64,000 nucleotides of DNA from Halobacillus dabanensis (GTDB lineage: Bacteria; Bacillota; Bacilli; Bacillales; Halobacillaceae): the NCBI RefSeq assembly GCF_900114165.1, contig NZ_FOSB01000010.1, positions 89,293 through 153,292 on the forward strand, written 5' to 3'. The stretch's first letter is position 1; each line of letters opens with the position of its first letter. Below are positions 16,796 through 25,847 of the stretch, piece after piece. Under the pieces are notes generated by a model, which had not been told where the DNA came from, did not search any database, and was given only the letters and a program-made list of their open reading frames with translations. The translations under genes and the position numbers were made by a program.

Positions 16796-18358
16796 ATGGA
16801 TATGATATCCTCGCTCATCTTCATTTTGCTTGCCCTTATCATCGGTTCTGTTGTTGGTTATCTTATTCGGAAATCGATTGCGGAGGCGAAAATTTCCAGT
16901 GCTGAAACGCTTGCGAAACAGATTGTTGAAGAAGGTCATCGCAATGCTGAATCAGCCAAAAAAGAGGCTCTTCTAGAAGCTAAAGAAGAGAATCAAAAAT
17001 TTCGCCAGGAAGCGGAGAACGAAATCCGTGAACGCCGCATGGAACTGCAGAAAACTGAAAATCGTTTGACTCAGAAAGAAGAGAATCTTGATCGTAAGAG
17101 TGGAACGCTTGACCAACGTGATCTTTCACTCGAAAAGAAAGAAGGGACTCTTGCCGAGAGACAACAACAAATTGAAGAAATGGAAAGCAAAGTGGAAGCT
17201 ATGCTTCAAGAACAACAGACTGAGCTTGAACGCATTTCAGGCTTAACATCAGACCAGGCGAAACAGATGATTTTAGAACGCGTCGAACAAGAGGTATCGC
17301 ATGAGTCAGCCCTTATGGTTAAAGAAGCAGAAAATCGTGCGAAAGAAGAGGCAGATAAGAAGGCGAAAAGCATCCTTTCTTTAGCCCTACAGCGTTGTGC
17401 CGCCGATCATGTTGCTGAAACTACCGTTTCTGTCGTCAACTTGCCTAATGATGAGATGAAAGGTCGTATTATTGGACGTGAAGGCCGAAACATTCGTACA
17501 TTAGAAACGCTGACAGGTATCGACTTGATCATTGATGATACGCCAGAAGCTGTCATTCTTTCAGGCTTCGACCCAATCCGACGAGAGACTGCTAGAATGG
17601 CTCTTGAGAAACTAGTTCAAGATGGTCGAATTCATCCAGCTAGAATTGAAGAAATGGTTGATAAATCCAGACGTGAAGTCGATGACTATATTCGTGAAGT
17701 GGGTGAACAGACTACATTTGAAGTAGGAGTGCATGGTTTGCATCCAGATCTTATTAAGATTCTCGGCCGTCTCAAGTATCGTACGAGTTATGGACAGAAC
17801 GTCTTGAAACACTCGACTGAGGTTGCTTATCTATCAGGTTTACTTGCTGCCGAACTAGGTGAGGACGAATTACTTGCAAGACGTGCTGGTTTACTTCACG
17901 ACATAGGTAAAGCGATTGACCATGAAGTGGAAGGAAGCCACGTGGAAATCGGTAAAGAATTGGCGATGAAGTATAAAGAGAGTGAAACAGTTATTAATGC
18001 TGTTGCTTCTCACCATGGAGATGAAGAACCGACTTCAATTATATCTGTATTGGTCGCTGCTGCGGATGCATTATCTGCTGCACGTCCAGGAGCAAGAAGT
18101 GAAACGTTAGAGAACTACATTAAGCGTCTAGAAAAACTGGAAGAGATTTCAGAGTCTTATGAAGGCGTAGAAAAATCATTTGCAATCCAAGCAGGACGTG
18201 AAGTCCGTATTATGGTTCGTCCTGATGAAATTGATGATCTTGAAGCAACAAGATTAGCTCGAGATATTCGAAACAGAATCGAGGGTGAACTCGATTACCC
18301 AGGTCATATTAAAGTTACTGTCATTCGTGAAACACGTTCTGTGGAGTATGCGAAATAA
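16796..18358 (+). CDS. rny: Ribonuclease Y
   Basis: A 520-residue membrane-anchored endoribonuclease that starts mRNA decay in Firmicutes. Order: one N-terminal membrane segment (residues ~4-25), a long charged coiled coil (~30-205), a KH domain ([17 protein letters not shown], ~223-240), and an HD domain with [12 protein letters not shown] (~365). ATG 16796 follows GAGGAGGTG; a longer open frame upstream would start inside the promoter region. The structured leader may allow self-control, which is inference. Confidence 0.96.
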   Translation: MDMISSLIFILLALIIGSVVGYLIRKSIAEAKISSAETLAKQIVEEGHRNAESAKKEALLEAKEENQKFRQEAENEIRERRMELQKTENRLTQKEENLDRKSGTLDQRDLSLEKKEGTLAERQQQIEEMESKVEAMLQEQQTELERISGLTSDQAKQMILERVEQEVSHESALMVKEAENRAKEEADKKAKSILSLALQRCAADHVAETTVSVVNLPNDEMKGRIIGREGRNIRTLETLTGIDLIIDDTPEAVILSGFDPIRRETARMALEKLVQDGRIHPARIEEMVDKSRREVDDYIREVGEQTTFEVGVHGLHPDLIKILGRLKYRTSYGQNVLKHSTEVAYLSGLLAAELGEDELLARRAGLLHDIGKAIDHEVEGSHVEIGKELAMKYKESETVINAVASHHGDEEPTSIISVLVAAADALSAARPGARSETLENYIKRLEKLEEISESYEGVEKSFAIQAGREVRIMVRPDEIDDLEATRLARDIRNRIEGELDYPGHIKVTVIRETRSVEYAK

Positions 18359-18363
18359 ACACG

Positions 18364-18397
18364 ATGAAGCGGCCGCTGGCCGCTTCATTTCTGTTTT
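18364..18397 (+). terminator. Intrinsic terminator after rny
   Basis: ATGAAGCGGCC/GGCCGCTTCAT, 11-bp perfect stem, 3-base loop, then TTCTGTTTT. Confidence 0.82.
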
Positions 18398-18447
18398 ATG
18401 GGTAAGAATAAATATATAAAGAAAAGAGAGAAGAAAGGATTTGTTTT

Positions 18448-19245
18448 ATGAGAATTTTATTTATTGGTGATGTAGTCGGTTCACCGGGCAGGGAAATGGT
18501 CGATGAATACTTGCCTAAACTAAAACAAAAGTATCAGCCAGCTGTAACCATTGTTAATGGGGAAAATGCTGCTTCCGGTAAAGGGATTACGGAGAAAATT
18601 TACAGACGTTTCCTTGAAAAAGGGGCACAAGCAGTCACCTTGGGAAATCATGCGTGGGACAAAAAAGAAATTTTTGATTTCATTGATGACGCAGAGTATA
18701 TGGTTAGGCCTGCTAACTTTCCTGAAGGTACTCCTGGTAAAGGTTTGACCTTTGTTAAAACCCCCAAAGGTGAAGTGGCGGTTATCAATTTACAGGGGCG
18801 TACGTTCCTTTCCCCCAATGACGATCCATTCAGAAAAATAGATGAGTTGATTGATACCGCTAAAAAGCGCACATCCATTATTTTCCTTGATTTTCATGCA
18901 GAAGCAACAAGTGAAAAACAAGCGATGGGGTGGTATGTCGATGGTCGTGTAAGTGTCAATGTTGGTACCCATACACACATCCAAACGGCTGATGAACGCA
19001 TTTTACCTGGTGGGACAGGATATATATCAGATGTGGGAATGACAGGGCCGTATGATGGAATCCTCGGAATGGAGCGGGAATCCGTGCTTAAACGATTTTT
19101 AACGAATCTCCCTGTACGTTTTGAAGTTCCAAAAAAGGGAAGAGCACAATTAAGTGCCTTCTTGGTAGATGTAGATGAAAATACTGGAAAATCTACAAAA
19201 GTAAAACGTATTCTCATCAATGATGATCACCCATTCTTCAGCTGA
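18448..19245 (+). CDS. ymdB: YmdB metallophosphoesterase
   Basis: A 265-residue calcineurin-like phosphodiesterase acting on 2',3'-cyclic nucleotides in the B. subtilis homologue, where it affects biofilm versus motility choice. Metal-binding motifs visible: IGDVVGSPGR (~6), VNGENAASGKG (~35), GNHAWD (~66), FHAEATSEK (~150) and GTHTHIQTAD (~175). ATG 18448 has AGAAAGGA upstream. Lies next to rny, as in B. subtilis. Confidence 0.94.
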   Translation: MRILFIGDVVGSPGREMVDEYLPKLKQKYQPAVTIVNGENAASGKGITEKIYRRFLEKGAQAVTLGNHAWDKKEIFDFIDDAEYMVRPANFPEGTPGKGLTFVKTPKGEVAVINLQGRTFLSPNDDPFRKIDELIDTAKKRTSIIFLDFHAEATSEKQAMGWYVDGRVSVNVGTHTHIQTADERILPGGTGYISDVGMTGPYDGILGMERESVLKRFLTNLPVRFEVPKKGRAQLSAFLVDVDENTGKSTKVKRILINDDHPFFS

Positions 19246-19280
19246 TTATTTGAATTTTGCGACAAATTCATTCATAATGA

Positions 19281-19308
19281 AAAGGTAATAACCTACATCT
19301 CCAAGAAT
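19281..19308 (+). promoter_or_regulatory. Sigma-H-like promoter of spoVS
   Basis: AAAGGTAAT (19281-19289) and CAAGAAT (19302-19308) with a 12-bp spacer fit the sigma-H pattern RnAGGAWWW / RnnGAAT with one mismatch in each box. In B. subtilis spoVS is read by sigma-H. Confidence 0.5.
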
Positions 19309-19353
19309 ATAGTAATTATGGAACAACTATAGTAATTGAAGGAGGAGCTAGTA

Positions 19354-19614
19354 ATGGAAGTCTTAAAAGTATCAGCTAAATCCGTACCTAATTCAGTAGC
19401 AGGGGCGTTGGCCAATGTAGTACGAGAGCGTGGGACTGCCGAAATTCAAGCAATCGGAGCTGGTGCATTGAACCAGGCTGTTAAGGCCGTTGCTATTGCG
19501 CGTGGTTTTGTGGCACCGAGCGGAATGGATTTGATATGCATTCCGGCTTTTACCGACATCATGATCGACGAAGAAGAAAGAACGGCAATTAAACTGATCG
19601 TCGAGCCTCGATGA
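19354..19614 (+). CDS. spoVS: Stage V sporulation protein S
   Basis: An 86-residue Alba-fold protein (MEVLKVSAKSVPNSVAGALA..., GAGALNQAVKAVAIARGFVAPSG in part). Highly conserved in sporeformers; needed for progress past stage V and thought to bind nucleic acid or act as a regulator. ATG 19354 is chosen because AAGGAGGAG at 19338-19346 is 7 bases upstream; the in-frame TTG at 19336 overlaps the site. Confidence 0.96.
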   Translation: MEVLKVSAKSVPNSVAGALANVVRERGTAEIQAIGAGALNQAVKAVAIARGFVAPSGMDLICIPAFTDIMIDEEERTAIKLIVEPR

Positions 19615-19733
19615 TTTCGATAAATATTCCTCACCTTCTAACTAATTGTACAAACCCTTTTATGAATCTAGCTAGCAATCACCTTTCATATGGAATGTAA
19701 TGAGAATCAGATTATGGATGAATCTCGTGAAGA

Positions 19734-19767
19734 AAATCGCACCCTATTAAAGGGTGCGGTTTTTTTA
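19734..19767 (+). terminator. Intrinsic terminator downstream of spoVS
   Basis: CGCACCCT/AGGGTGCG stem, 5-base loop, seven T. It lies about 120 bp after spoVS; the gap 19618-19991 holds nothing else clear apart from an AT-rich presumed tdh promoter region. Confidence 0.85.
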
Positions 19768-19991
19768 ACGTTTTCATACTTTTTATTGTTGAAATGAACC
19801 TTGAAATAGAATGGATAATAATTTTGGAATTAGTTTCCTTTATTATGAGAGGAACCATTTTTTCTAGCTCAGCTTTTGTGTTCATATGTACATTTGCAGT
19901 GGACAATTAAATTTGCGTTATTTTTTAAACATGTTAATATTATTTATATATTAGGTTTAATGCTATTTTGGGCGAGTTAGGAGTGTTCACT

Positions 19992-21032
19992 GTGAATGGA
20001 ACGATGAAAGCTATCGTAAAGCACCATCGCGGATCCGGGGCGCAGCTTCAAGAAGTTGCAATTCCTGAAATCCAAGATGGTGAAGTATTGATTCGAGTTA
20101 AAGCCACATCTATTTGTGGAACGGATGTCCATATATATAATTGGGACGAATGGTCAGAGAGTCGAGTAAATCCACCATATGTTTTTGGTCATGAGTTCTC
20201 AGGTGAAATTGTCGAAGTGGGAGAAAAAGTCCACAATTTCCAAAAAGGCGATTACGTCAGTGCTGAAACACACCTTGTTTGTGGTCATTGCCCTCAGTGT
20301 TTGACGGGTAAATTTCATATTTGTGAAAACACGAAAATCATCGGTGTGGATACACAAGGATGTTTTGCTGAATATGTAGCTCTCCCTGCAGATAACCTGT
20401 GGAAGAACCCGGATGAGATGCCAACAGACATTGCTTCGATTCAGGAACCGATGGGGAATGCCGTGCATACCGTTTTAAATGGTGATGTGGCAGGTAAGTC
20501 CGTGGCTGTCATAGGTTGTGGGCCGATCGGGTTGATGGCTGTAGGTGTAGCTAAGGCAGCGGGGGCGTCGCAAGTATTAGCCTTCGATTTGAATCCCTAT
20601 CGGTTGAAACTTGCGGAGAAGATGGGAGCAACAGCAACCATTCATTCAGGAGAAGTGGATCCTGTGGAGCAGGCGAAGAAATGGACAGACGGCCATGGAG
20701 TGGATGTGGTCTGCGAAATGAGTGGTCATCCGGTTGCAATGGATCAAGGGTTCAAAATGATCACAAATGGAGGCCGGGTGTCGATTCTAAGCTTACCAAC
20801 AAAACGTGTAAGTTTAGATGTGACCAATGATATCGTCTTTAAAGGCGTAGAAGTTCAGGGCATAACTGGTCGTAAGATGTATGAAACATGGCAGCAGGTT
20901 TCTAGACTTTTACAATCTAACCAAGTGGATGTCTCTCCACTAATCACCCATCATTTAAAACTTGAAGAATTTGAACAAGGCTTTGATTTGATGAATGAAG
21001 GAAAATGTGGAAAAGTAGTTCTACACCCATAA
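19992..21032 (+). CDS. tdh: L-threonine 3-dehydrogenase
   Basis: A 346-residue zinc-dependent MDR enzyme oxidising threonine to 2-amino-3-oxobutyrate with NAD. Catalytic zinc residues in SICGTD (~39) and GHEFSGE (~64); structural zinc cysteines in VCGHCPQCLTGKFHIC (~93-108); Rossmann motif GCGPIGLMAVG (~172). Start GTG 19992 is preferred over 19968 because AGGAG (19979-19983) is 8 bases before it. Forms an operon with kbl (19-bp gap), which consumes the unstable product. Confidence 0.95.
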   Translation: MNGTMKAIVKHHRGSGAQLQEVAIPEIQDGEVLIRVKATSICGTDVHIYNWDEWSESRVNPPYVFGHEFSGEIVEVGEKVHNFQKGDYVSAETHLVCGHCPQCLTGKFHICENTKIIGVDTQGCFAEYVALPADNLWKNPDEMPTDIASIQEPMGNAVHTVLNGDVAGKSVAVIGCGPIGLMAVGVAKAAGASQVLAFDLNPYRLKLAEKMGATATIHSGEVDPVEQAKKWTDGHGVDVVCEMSGHPVAMDQGFKMITNGGRVSILSLPTKRVSLDVTNDIVFKGVEVQGITGRKMYETWQQVSRLLQSNQVDVSPLITHHLKLEEFEQGFDLMNEGKCGKVVLHP

Positions 21033-21051
21033 ATCGTAAGGAGGATGTTTC

Positions 21052-22227
21052 ATGAAAGGTTTTGAATACTTACAAAAAGAATTAGATGATATGCAACAAG
21101 AAGGGACATTCCGTGAATTAATCCCTCTGGAATCTGCACAAGGTTCTAAAGTGAAAATAAAAGGAAAAGAAGTTATTCAACTCTCCTCCAATAACTATCT
21201 AGGTTTGACTTCCCATCCGAGAATGAAGAAAGCTGCTGACAAAGCGAATGAAGAATATGGCGTCGGCACGGGATCTGTTCGTACCATTGCTGGGACACTG
21301 CAGATGCACGAAGACTTTGAAGAGAAACTTGCGAAGTTCAAACATACGGAAGCAGCACTAGTTTTCCAATCTGGATTTACGACAAACCAGGGAGTGCTTT
21401 CATCCATTTTAGGAAAAGACGATGTCGTCATTTCGGATGAATTGAACCATGCTTCTATCATTGATGGTATCCGTTTAACGAAGGCGGATCGCAAAATCTA
21501 CAAGCACGTAGATATGGAGTCGCTCGAGGATGCACTGAAAGAAAGTTCTGATTATCGCACGCGTCTGGTTGTCACAGATGGTGTTTTCTCTATGGATGGA
21601 AATATTGCCCCACTGCCGGAAATCGTAGAGCTGGCTGAAAAATATGATGCTCTTGTGATGGTCGATGATGCTCACGCGAGCGGGGTATTAGGTGATAACG
21701 GAAGAGGAACTGTAAACCATTTCAATCTGGATGGTCGTGTCCATATCCAGGTCGGCACATTAAGTAAAGCAATTGGAGTGCTCGGCGGTTATGTAGCAAG
21801 CACAAAGACACTTCGTGAATATTTAATCCATAAGGGACGTCCATTCTTGTTCAGTACATCTCACCCGCCAGCGGTAACGGCTGCGAATGATGCGGCAATT
21901 GACGTTCTTCTTGAGGAACCAGAGCTGATTGACAAGCTTTGGGACAATACTAAGTTCTTTAAAGATGGGTTGAATGAACTTGGCTTCGATACGGGGATCA
22001 GCGAAACACCTGTCACGCCTGTAATGGTTGGAGATGATGCTCTGACACACAAATTCTCAGATGAATTGTTTGAAGAAGGAGTCTTCGCTCAAGGAATAGT
22101 CTTCCCGACTGTTCCGCGTGGAAAAGGAAGAATCCGCACGATTGTAACTGCTGAGCACTCTAAAGAAGAGCTCCAGGAAGCGTTGAATGCATTCGAAAAA
22201 GTTGGCAAAAAACTAGATATCCTATAA
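21052..22227 (+). CDS. kbl: 2-amino-3-ketobutyrate CoA ligase (glycine C-acetyltransferase)
   Basis: A 391-residue PLP enzyme of the alpha-oxoamine synthase family. It splits 2-amino-3-oxobutyrate with CoA to glycine and acetyl-CoA, finishing the tdh pathway. Visible: [13 protein letters not shown] (~44), [10 protein letters not shown] (PLP Asp and His, ~205), and the Schiff-base lysine in [15 protein letters not shown] (~237). ATG 21052 has AAGGAGG 8 bases upstream. BioF-like alternatives are ruled out by the tdh neighbour. Confidence 0.95.
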   Translation: MKGFEYLQKELDDMQQEGTFRELIPLESAQGSKVKIKGKEVIQLSSNNYLGLTSHPRMKKAADKANEEYGVGTGSVRTIAGTLQMHEDFEEKLAKFKHTEAALVFQSGFTTNQGVLSSILGKDDVVISDELNHASIIDGIRLTKADRKIYKHVDMESLEDALKESSDYRTRLVVTDGVFSMDGNIAPLPEIVELAEKYDALVMVDDAHASGVLGDNGRGTVNHFNLDGRVHIQVGTLSKAIGVLGGYVASTKTLREYLIHKGRPFLFSTSHPPAVTAANDAAIDVLLEEPELIDKLWDNTKFFKDGLNELGFDTGISETPVTPVMVGDDALTHKFSDELFEEGVFAQGIVFPTVPRGKGRIRTIVTAEHSKEELQEALNAFEKVGKKLDIL

Positions 22228-22231
22228 GCGG

Positions 22232-22264
22232 AAAGACCACTGTGAGCATCCACAGTGGTCTTTC
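22232..22264 (+). terminator. Intrinsic terminator after kbl
   Basis: AAAGACCACTGTG/CACAGTGGTCTTT, a 13-bp perfect stem with a 6-base loop. Confidence 0.85.
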
Positions 22265-22355
22265 TGTTTAATACTTTAAATAAACACCTCCCTATAAGCC
22301 CTCTTATCTTGAAGACTTAGTTTCGAGATATATTGTGAGTGGATAGGTGTGGCGG

Positions 22356-22476
22356 GGAATGGCTCGTCCAGCTTCACCGCCCAGACAATCGCGTCATAAG
22401 CAGAACATCAAAGGAATGAAAAAGCACAACCCGTTGATGTTCTGCTTATGCCAGTCGTGTCTACCAGGGCGATTCC
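22356..22476. repeat. Fold-back element 1 (long imperfect palindrome)
   Basis: The core is a 17-bp perfect inverted repeat CATAAGCAGAACATCAA (22395-22411) / 22434-22450. Further outward, AGACA pairs with TGTCT, CGCCC with GGGCG, and GGAAT with ATTCC. GC content is higher than in neighbouring gaps and there is no credible gene. It resembles GC-rich intergenic fold-back repeats that I recall as common in Bacillaceae genomes; copy number cannot be judged here. Confidence 0.6.
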
Positions 22477-22574
22477 GCATTTCAACACTTTCCCGCGGGA
22501 GCTTGGTGTATGCTGAGGTAAACGAACCTAGAGAGGACCGTCTTCGTCACCCCTATCCTAGAGGGATATAGCGC

Positions 22575-22748
22575 TATATAGCAAGGTTTCCAACACTTTC
22601 TTGGAATGGGGTGGTGGGGGAGCTGCGAGACTTCCGTGGGAGAAGGAGGTAGGCGAGATCCCGCAGGGCGTTAGCCCGAGGAAGCTCGACAGTTCCCCCA
22701 CAGGAAAGCGAGTTGCTTCCCAACCACCCCTGACTCATTATATAGCAA
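22575..22748. repeat. Fold-back element 2 with 10-bp flanking direct repeats (MITE-like)
   Basis: TATATAGCAA occurs at 22575-22584 and 22739-22748, flanking 154 bp. Inside, GGGGTGGT (22608-22615) faces ACCACCCC (22723-22730), with further pairing of GGGGAGCTG-type with CAGTTCCCC-type arms and a GGGC-GTTA-GCCC tip. The flanks look like a target-site duplication, but the inverted arms do not reach them exactly. CAACACTTTC is shared with the sequence right after element 1 (22483 and 22591). Confidence 0.55.
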
Positions 22749-22874
22749 CGAACCCCCGATTAACTCGAATTCAAGTCTTCAACTATCCTGCCATATAGCT
22801 GAATGAAGGACAAAATTGTGGCGATTTACTTAATCAAAGAGTATGAAAATAGGGGAATTGTGGATTATACTTAA

Positions 22875-22899
22875 TTTATCATGATAAACTTGATATAAT
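22875..22899 (+). promoter_or_regulatory. miaB promoter with a palindrome in the spacer
   Basis: Extended -10 TGA-TATAAT (22891-22899). The 14-bp perfect palindrome TTTATCATGATAAA (22875-22888) occupies the spacer, a position where a bound dimer would block polymerase. Confidence 0.5.
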
Positions 22900-22936
22900 G
22901 ATACAGTTAGAAGGATCGGCTTGAAAGGAGATCATT

Positions 22937-24508
22937 ATGAACGAACAACAGCGGAAAGAAATGTCCCAGATCCGTCAAGGAACACCAGAAAATAAAGATG
23001 CTGGGCAAGATAACTTAAATCGCTTAAAACAAAAAACAAGTGAAGATTTTGTAAAATATTTCGAAACAACATATCAACCACCAAATATGCGCGATGCTCA
23101 ACGCCGTAAGCGTAAAGAGACAGACGTCCATTATGATTTTGAAATACCTGAAGATATGGATCAAGCAGGAAAAGGAAAAAAATATATGATCCGTACATAC
23201 GGGTGTCAGATGAATGAACATGATACGGAAGTCATGGCTGGAATTTTTGAAGAGATGGGCTATGAATCGACCACAAATACAAAAGAAGCGGATATCATTC
23301 TTTTAAATACTTGTGCCATCCGTGAAAATGCGGAGAACAAAGTGTTTGGCGAAATTGGTCATTTAAAACCTTTGAAGATGGAAAACCCTAATTTGATCAT
23401 CGGTATTTGTGGATGTATGTCTCAAGAAGAATCGGTCGTTAACCGTATTTTAAAAAAGCACCCATTCATTGATCTTATTTTTGGTACCCATAATATTCAT
23501 CGGATCCCTCAACTAGTCAAAGAAGCTATGTTTGGTAAGGAAATGGTCATCGATGTTTGGTCTAAAGAAGGGGACATCATCGAAAATCTTCCCCGCTCCC
23601 GTAAGGGGAAAATTAAAGCATGGGTCAACATCATGTATGGATGTGATAAGTTCTGTACGTATTGTATTGTCCCTTATACAAGGGGGAAAGAACGTAGCAG
23701 GCTTCCTAAGGATATTATTCAAGAGGTGCGCCACTTGGCTGCTCAAGGATATAAGGAAATTACACTGCTTGGGCAAAATGTCAACGCATATGGAAAAGAC
23801 CTGGATATGGAATATGGCCTGGGTGACCTTATGGACGAGTTGCGCAGCATTGATATTCCGCGCGTCCGGTTCACTACATCCCACCCAAGGGATTTTGATG
23901 ATCGATTGATTGAAGTCCTTGCTAAAGGGGGTAATATGCTTGATCATATTCACCTTCCTGTGCAATCCGGAAACACGGATGTACTGAAGATTATGGGGCG
24001 TAAGTATTCTAGAGAAGAATACTTGGAACTTGTCCGTAAAATCCGTGCAGCGATGCCAGACGCAACACTGACAACAGATATCATTGTCGGCTTCCCTAAT
24101 GAAACGGAAGAGCAGTTCCAAGACACTTTATCGTTAGTGGAAGAAGTCGGTTTTGAAGCCGCTTATACATTCATCTACTCCCCGAGAGAAAATACACCGG
24201 CAGCGAAGATGAAGGATAATGTATCGATGGAAGAGAAGAAGGATCGTCTTCAGAGGTTGAACAAAATCGTCAATCAACAATCTGCGGATGCAATGAAAGA
24301 ATATGAAGGTGAAATCGTCGATGTTCTCGTCGAGGGTGAAAGCAAGAAGCAGCCAGACGTATTGGCTGGTTATACAAAACGTAACAAACTTGTTAACTTT
24401 AGGGCTCCCGAATCCGTCATTGGGCAAATAGTGCCGGTCAAAGTGACTAAAGCAAAAACATGGTCCCTGGACGGGGAATTAGTAGAAATAAGCGCAGAGG
24501 TGAAATAA
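22937..24508 (+). CDS. miaB: tRNA-2-methylthio-N6-dimethylallyladenosine synthase
   Basis: A 523-residue radical-SAM methylthiotransferase that modifies i6A37 of tRNAs, working after MiaA (encoded at 31060). The N-terminal UPF0004 domain holds three cluster cysteines ([31 protein letters not shown]); the radical-SAM motif [20 protein letters not shown] is at ~237; a C-terminal TRAM domain ends the protein. The N-terminal ~70 residues are a charged extension, normal for Bacillus MiaB. ATG 22937 follows GAAAGGAG. Directly abuts ricA. Confidence 0.96.
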   Translation: MNEQQRKEMSQIRQGTPENKDAGQDNLNRLKQKTSEDFVKYFETTYQPPNMRDAQRRKRKETDVHYDFEIPEDMDQAGKGKKYMIRTYGCQMNEHDTEVMAGIFEEMGYESTTNTKEADIILLNTCAIRENAENKVFGEIGHLKPLKMENPNLIIGICGCMSQEESVVNRILKKHPFIDLIFGTHNIHRIPQLVKEAMFGKEMVIDVWSKEGDIIENLPRSRKGKIKAWVNIMYGCDKFCTYCIVPYTRGKERSRLPKDIIQEVRHLAAQGYKEITLLGQNVNAYGKDLDMEYGLGDLMDELRSIDIPRVRFTTSHPRDFDDRLIEVLAKGGNMLDHIHLPVQSGNTDVLKIMGRKYSREEYLELVRKIRAAMPDATLTTDIIVGFPNETEEQFQDTLSLVEEVGFEAAYTFIYSPRENTPAAKMKDNVSMEEKKDRLQRLNKIVNQQSADAMKEYEGEIVDVLVEGESKKQPDVLAGYTKRNKLVNFRAPESVIGQIVPVKVTKAKTWSLDGELVEISAEVK

Positions 24509-24934
24509 ATGGCACAATACACAAGAGAAGAAGTTGTTAAGGAAGCGAAAAAATTAGCAAAAATGATGGCTGATATCGAAGAAATAGACCGTTTCAAACA
24601 ATTAGAAGCAAAGTTGAATGATAATCAGAAAGTTCAATCACATATTAAAAAGATAAAAGCTTTGCAAAAACAGGCTGTCAACTTCCAGGCGTATGGCAAG
24701 ACGGAAGCTTTACAAAAAATTGAAAAAGAGATTGACCGTTTACAAGATGAACTGGATGAAATTCCAGTTGTGGCAGAATTCAAGGATTCTCAAACCATTA
24801 TTAATGATATTTTACAGATGGTGTCTAACACTATTTCCCGTGAAGTTACGAATGAAGTCATTCGTTCTACAGGCGGCGATGTATTGCAAGGTGAAACAGG
24901 TTCAAATAAACAAAGTCATGGCTGCAGCCATTGA
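24509..24934 (+). CDS. ricA: RicA (YmcA), RicAFT complex subunit
   Basis: A 141-residue helical YlbF/YmcA-family protein. In B. subtilis it joins YlbF and YaaT in the RicAFT complex, which carries Fe-S clusters, promotes Spo0A phosphorylation and directs RNase Y to some transcripts, so it connects functionally with rny at 16796. A lone cysteine is near the C-terminus (SHGCSH). ATG 24509 follows the miaB stop with no gap and the SD is within miaB (AGAGGTG). Confidence 0.9.
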   Translation: MAQYTREEVVKEAKKLAKMMADIEEIDRFKQLEAKLNDNQKVQSHIKKIKALQKQAVNFQAYGKTEALQKIEKEIDRLQDELDEIPVVAEFKDSQTIINDILQMVSNTISREVTNEVIRSTGGDVLQGETGSNKQSHGCSH

Positions 24935-24944
24935 TGCATACACT

Positions 24945-24983
24945 TCCGTCAGAGGGTTTTCCCCCCTCTGGCGGATTTTTTTG
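24945..24983 (+). terminator. Intrinsic terminator after ricA
   Basis: TCCGTCAGAGGG pairs with CCCTCTGGCGGA, followed by TTTTTTT. Confidence 0.88.
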
Positions 24984-25105
24984 TACAATTTTATAGCCTA
25001 TTGCATAGAATGAATTAAACACGTCCTTAGGCCATTATCACGGTAGTCACCATTCGCCCAACCCCTGCATAGGATGGGTGGTAGAATAAGGAGGAATGAA
25101 ACCCT

Positions 25106-25678
25106 ATGTCTTTTTTTGAACGAGATTACAGAGAAATCATCACAAAAGCTGTAATCGGAAAAGGTAAAAAGTTCACAGAATCCACACACACCATCAGCCC
25201 TTCGCACCGTCCGACAAGTATCTTAGGTTGTTGGGTCATCAATCACATCTACAACGCTAAGAAGAAAGGGGATCACGTCGAGGTATCTGGAAGTTACGAC
25301 ATCAACGTCTGGTATTCGTATAATGACAACACCAAGACAGAAGTAGTTACAGAACGAGTAAGCTACTGTGATCACGTGAAATTAGCTGTTAAAGATGACA
25401 ATTGTGTACATGATGACTTCGAGGTTATTGCCAAAGTCGTACAGCAACCAAACTGCTTAGAAGCGAATATTTCTGGAAATGGTCAGAAAATCGTAGTAGA
25501 AGTAGAAAGAGAATTTATCGTGGATGTCATTGGAGAGACCAAACTTTGCGTGAAGGTCGACCCGCACGGTTGTGATAATAAAGATGATTATGACTATGAC
25601 TTATCATCAGACGATTTCTCAGCGATTGAAACGGACTTCCTCCCATCATCATCAAGCAGCCATGATAAGAAAGATTAA
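25106..25678 (+). CDS. cotE: Outer spore coat morphogenetic protein CotE
   Basis: A 190-residue CotE, slightly longer than the ~181 residues of B. subtilis. It organises outer coat assembly on the forespore surface. The conserved start [20 protein letters not shown], the ILGCWVINH segment and the acidic Asp/Ser-rich C-terminal tail identify it. ATG 25106 has AAGGAGGA 9 bases upstream. A sigma-E-like -10 (CATAGAAT, 25004-25011) lies upstream without a convincing -35. Confidence 0.95.
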   Translation: MSFFERDYREIITKAVIGKGKKFTESTHTISPSHRPTSILGCWVINHIYNAKKKGDHVEVSGSYDINVWYSYNDNTKTEVVTERVSYCDHVKLAVKDDNCVHDDFEVIAKVVQQPNCLEANISGNGQKIVVEVEREFIVDVIGETKLCVKVDPHGCDNKDDYDYDLSSDDFSAIETDFLPSSSSSHDKKD

Positions 25679-25687
25679 TTCATCCTT

Positions 25688-25717
25688 CCTTGCTGTTTCA
25701 GCGAGGATTTCTTTTTT
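25688..25717 (+). terminator. Intrinsic terminator after cotE
   Basis: CCTTGCT/AGCGAGG stem (one G-T pair), 5-base loop, then ATTTCTTTTTT. A second, stronger 12-bp hairpin without a T run follows at 25718-25748. Confidence 0.72.
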
Positions 25718-25799
25718 GTCCAGGTGCATGGCCGGAATGCATCTGGACTGTTTCAATAGCCCCACCAATTCTCTTCTGTATTAGAAGGTTTGCCCTGTA

Positions 25800-25808
25800 T
25801 GCTATAAT
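25800..25808 (+). promoter_or_regulatory. Extended -10 promoter of mutS
   Basis: TGC-TATAAT about 40 bp before the mutS start; no good -35, as is usual for extended -10 promoters. Confidence 0.6.
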
Positions 25809-25847
25809 GAGGGAAGAATCTTATGTACGTTTTGGAGGATTGTTCTA

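Noticed and set aside
22347..22798. Two open frames of 74 and 65 codons in the kbl-miaB gap
   Set aside because: Both run through the fold-back repeats, use no SD, and their sequence is explained by the palindromes.
23513..24121. 202-codon open frame on the minus strand inside miaB
   Set aside because: Lies wholly within a well-identified gene on the other strand, has no ribosome site and a composition rich in Cys, His and Ile typical of antisense shadows.
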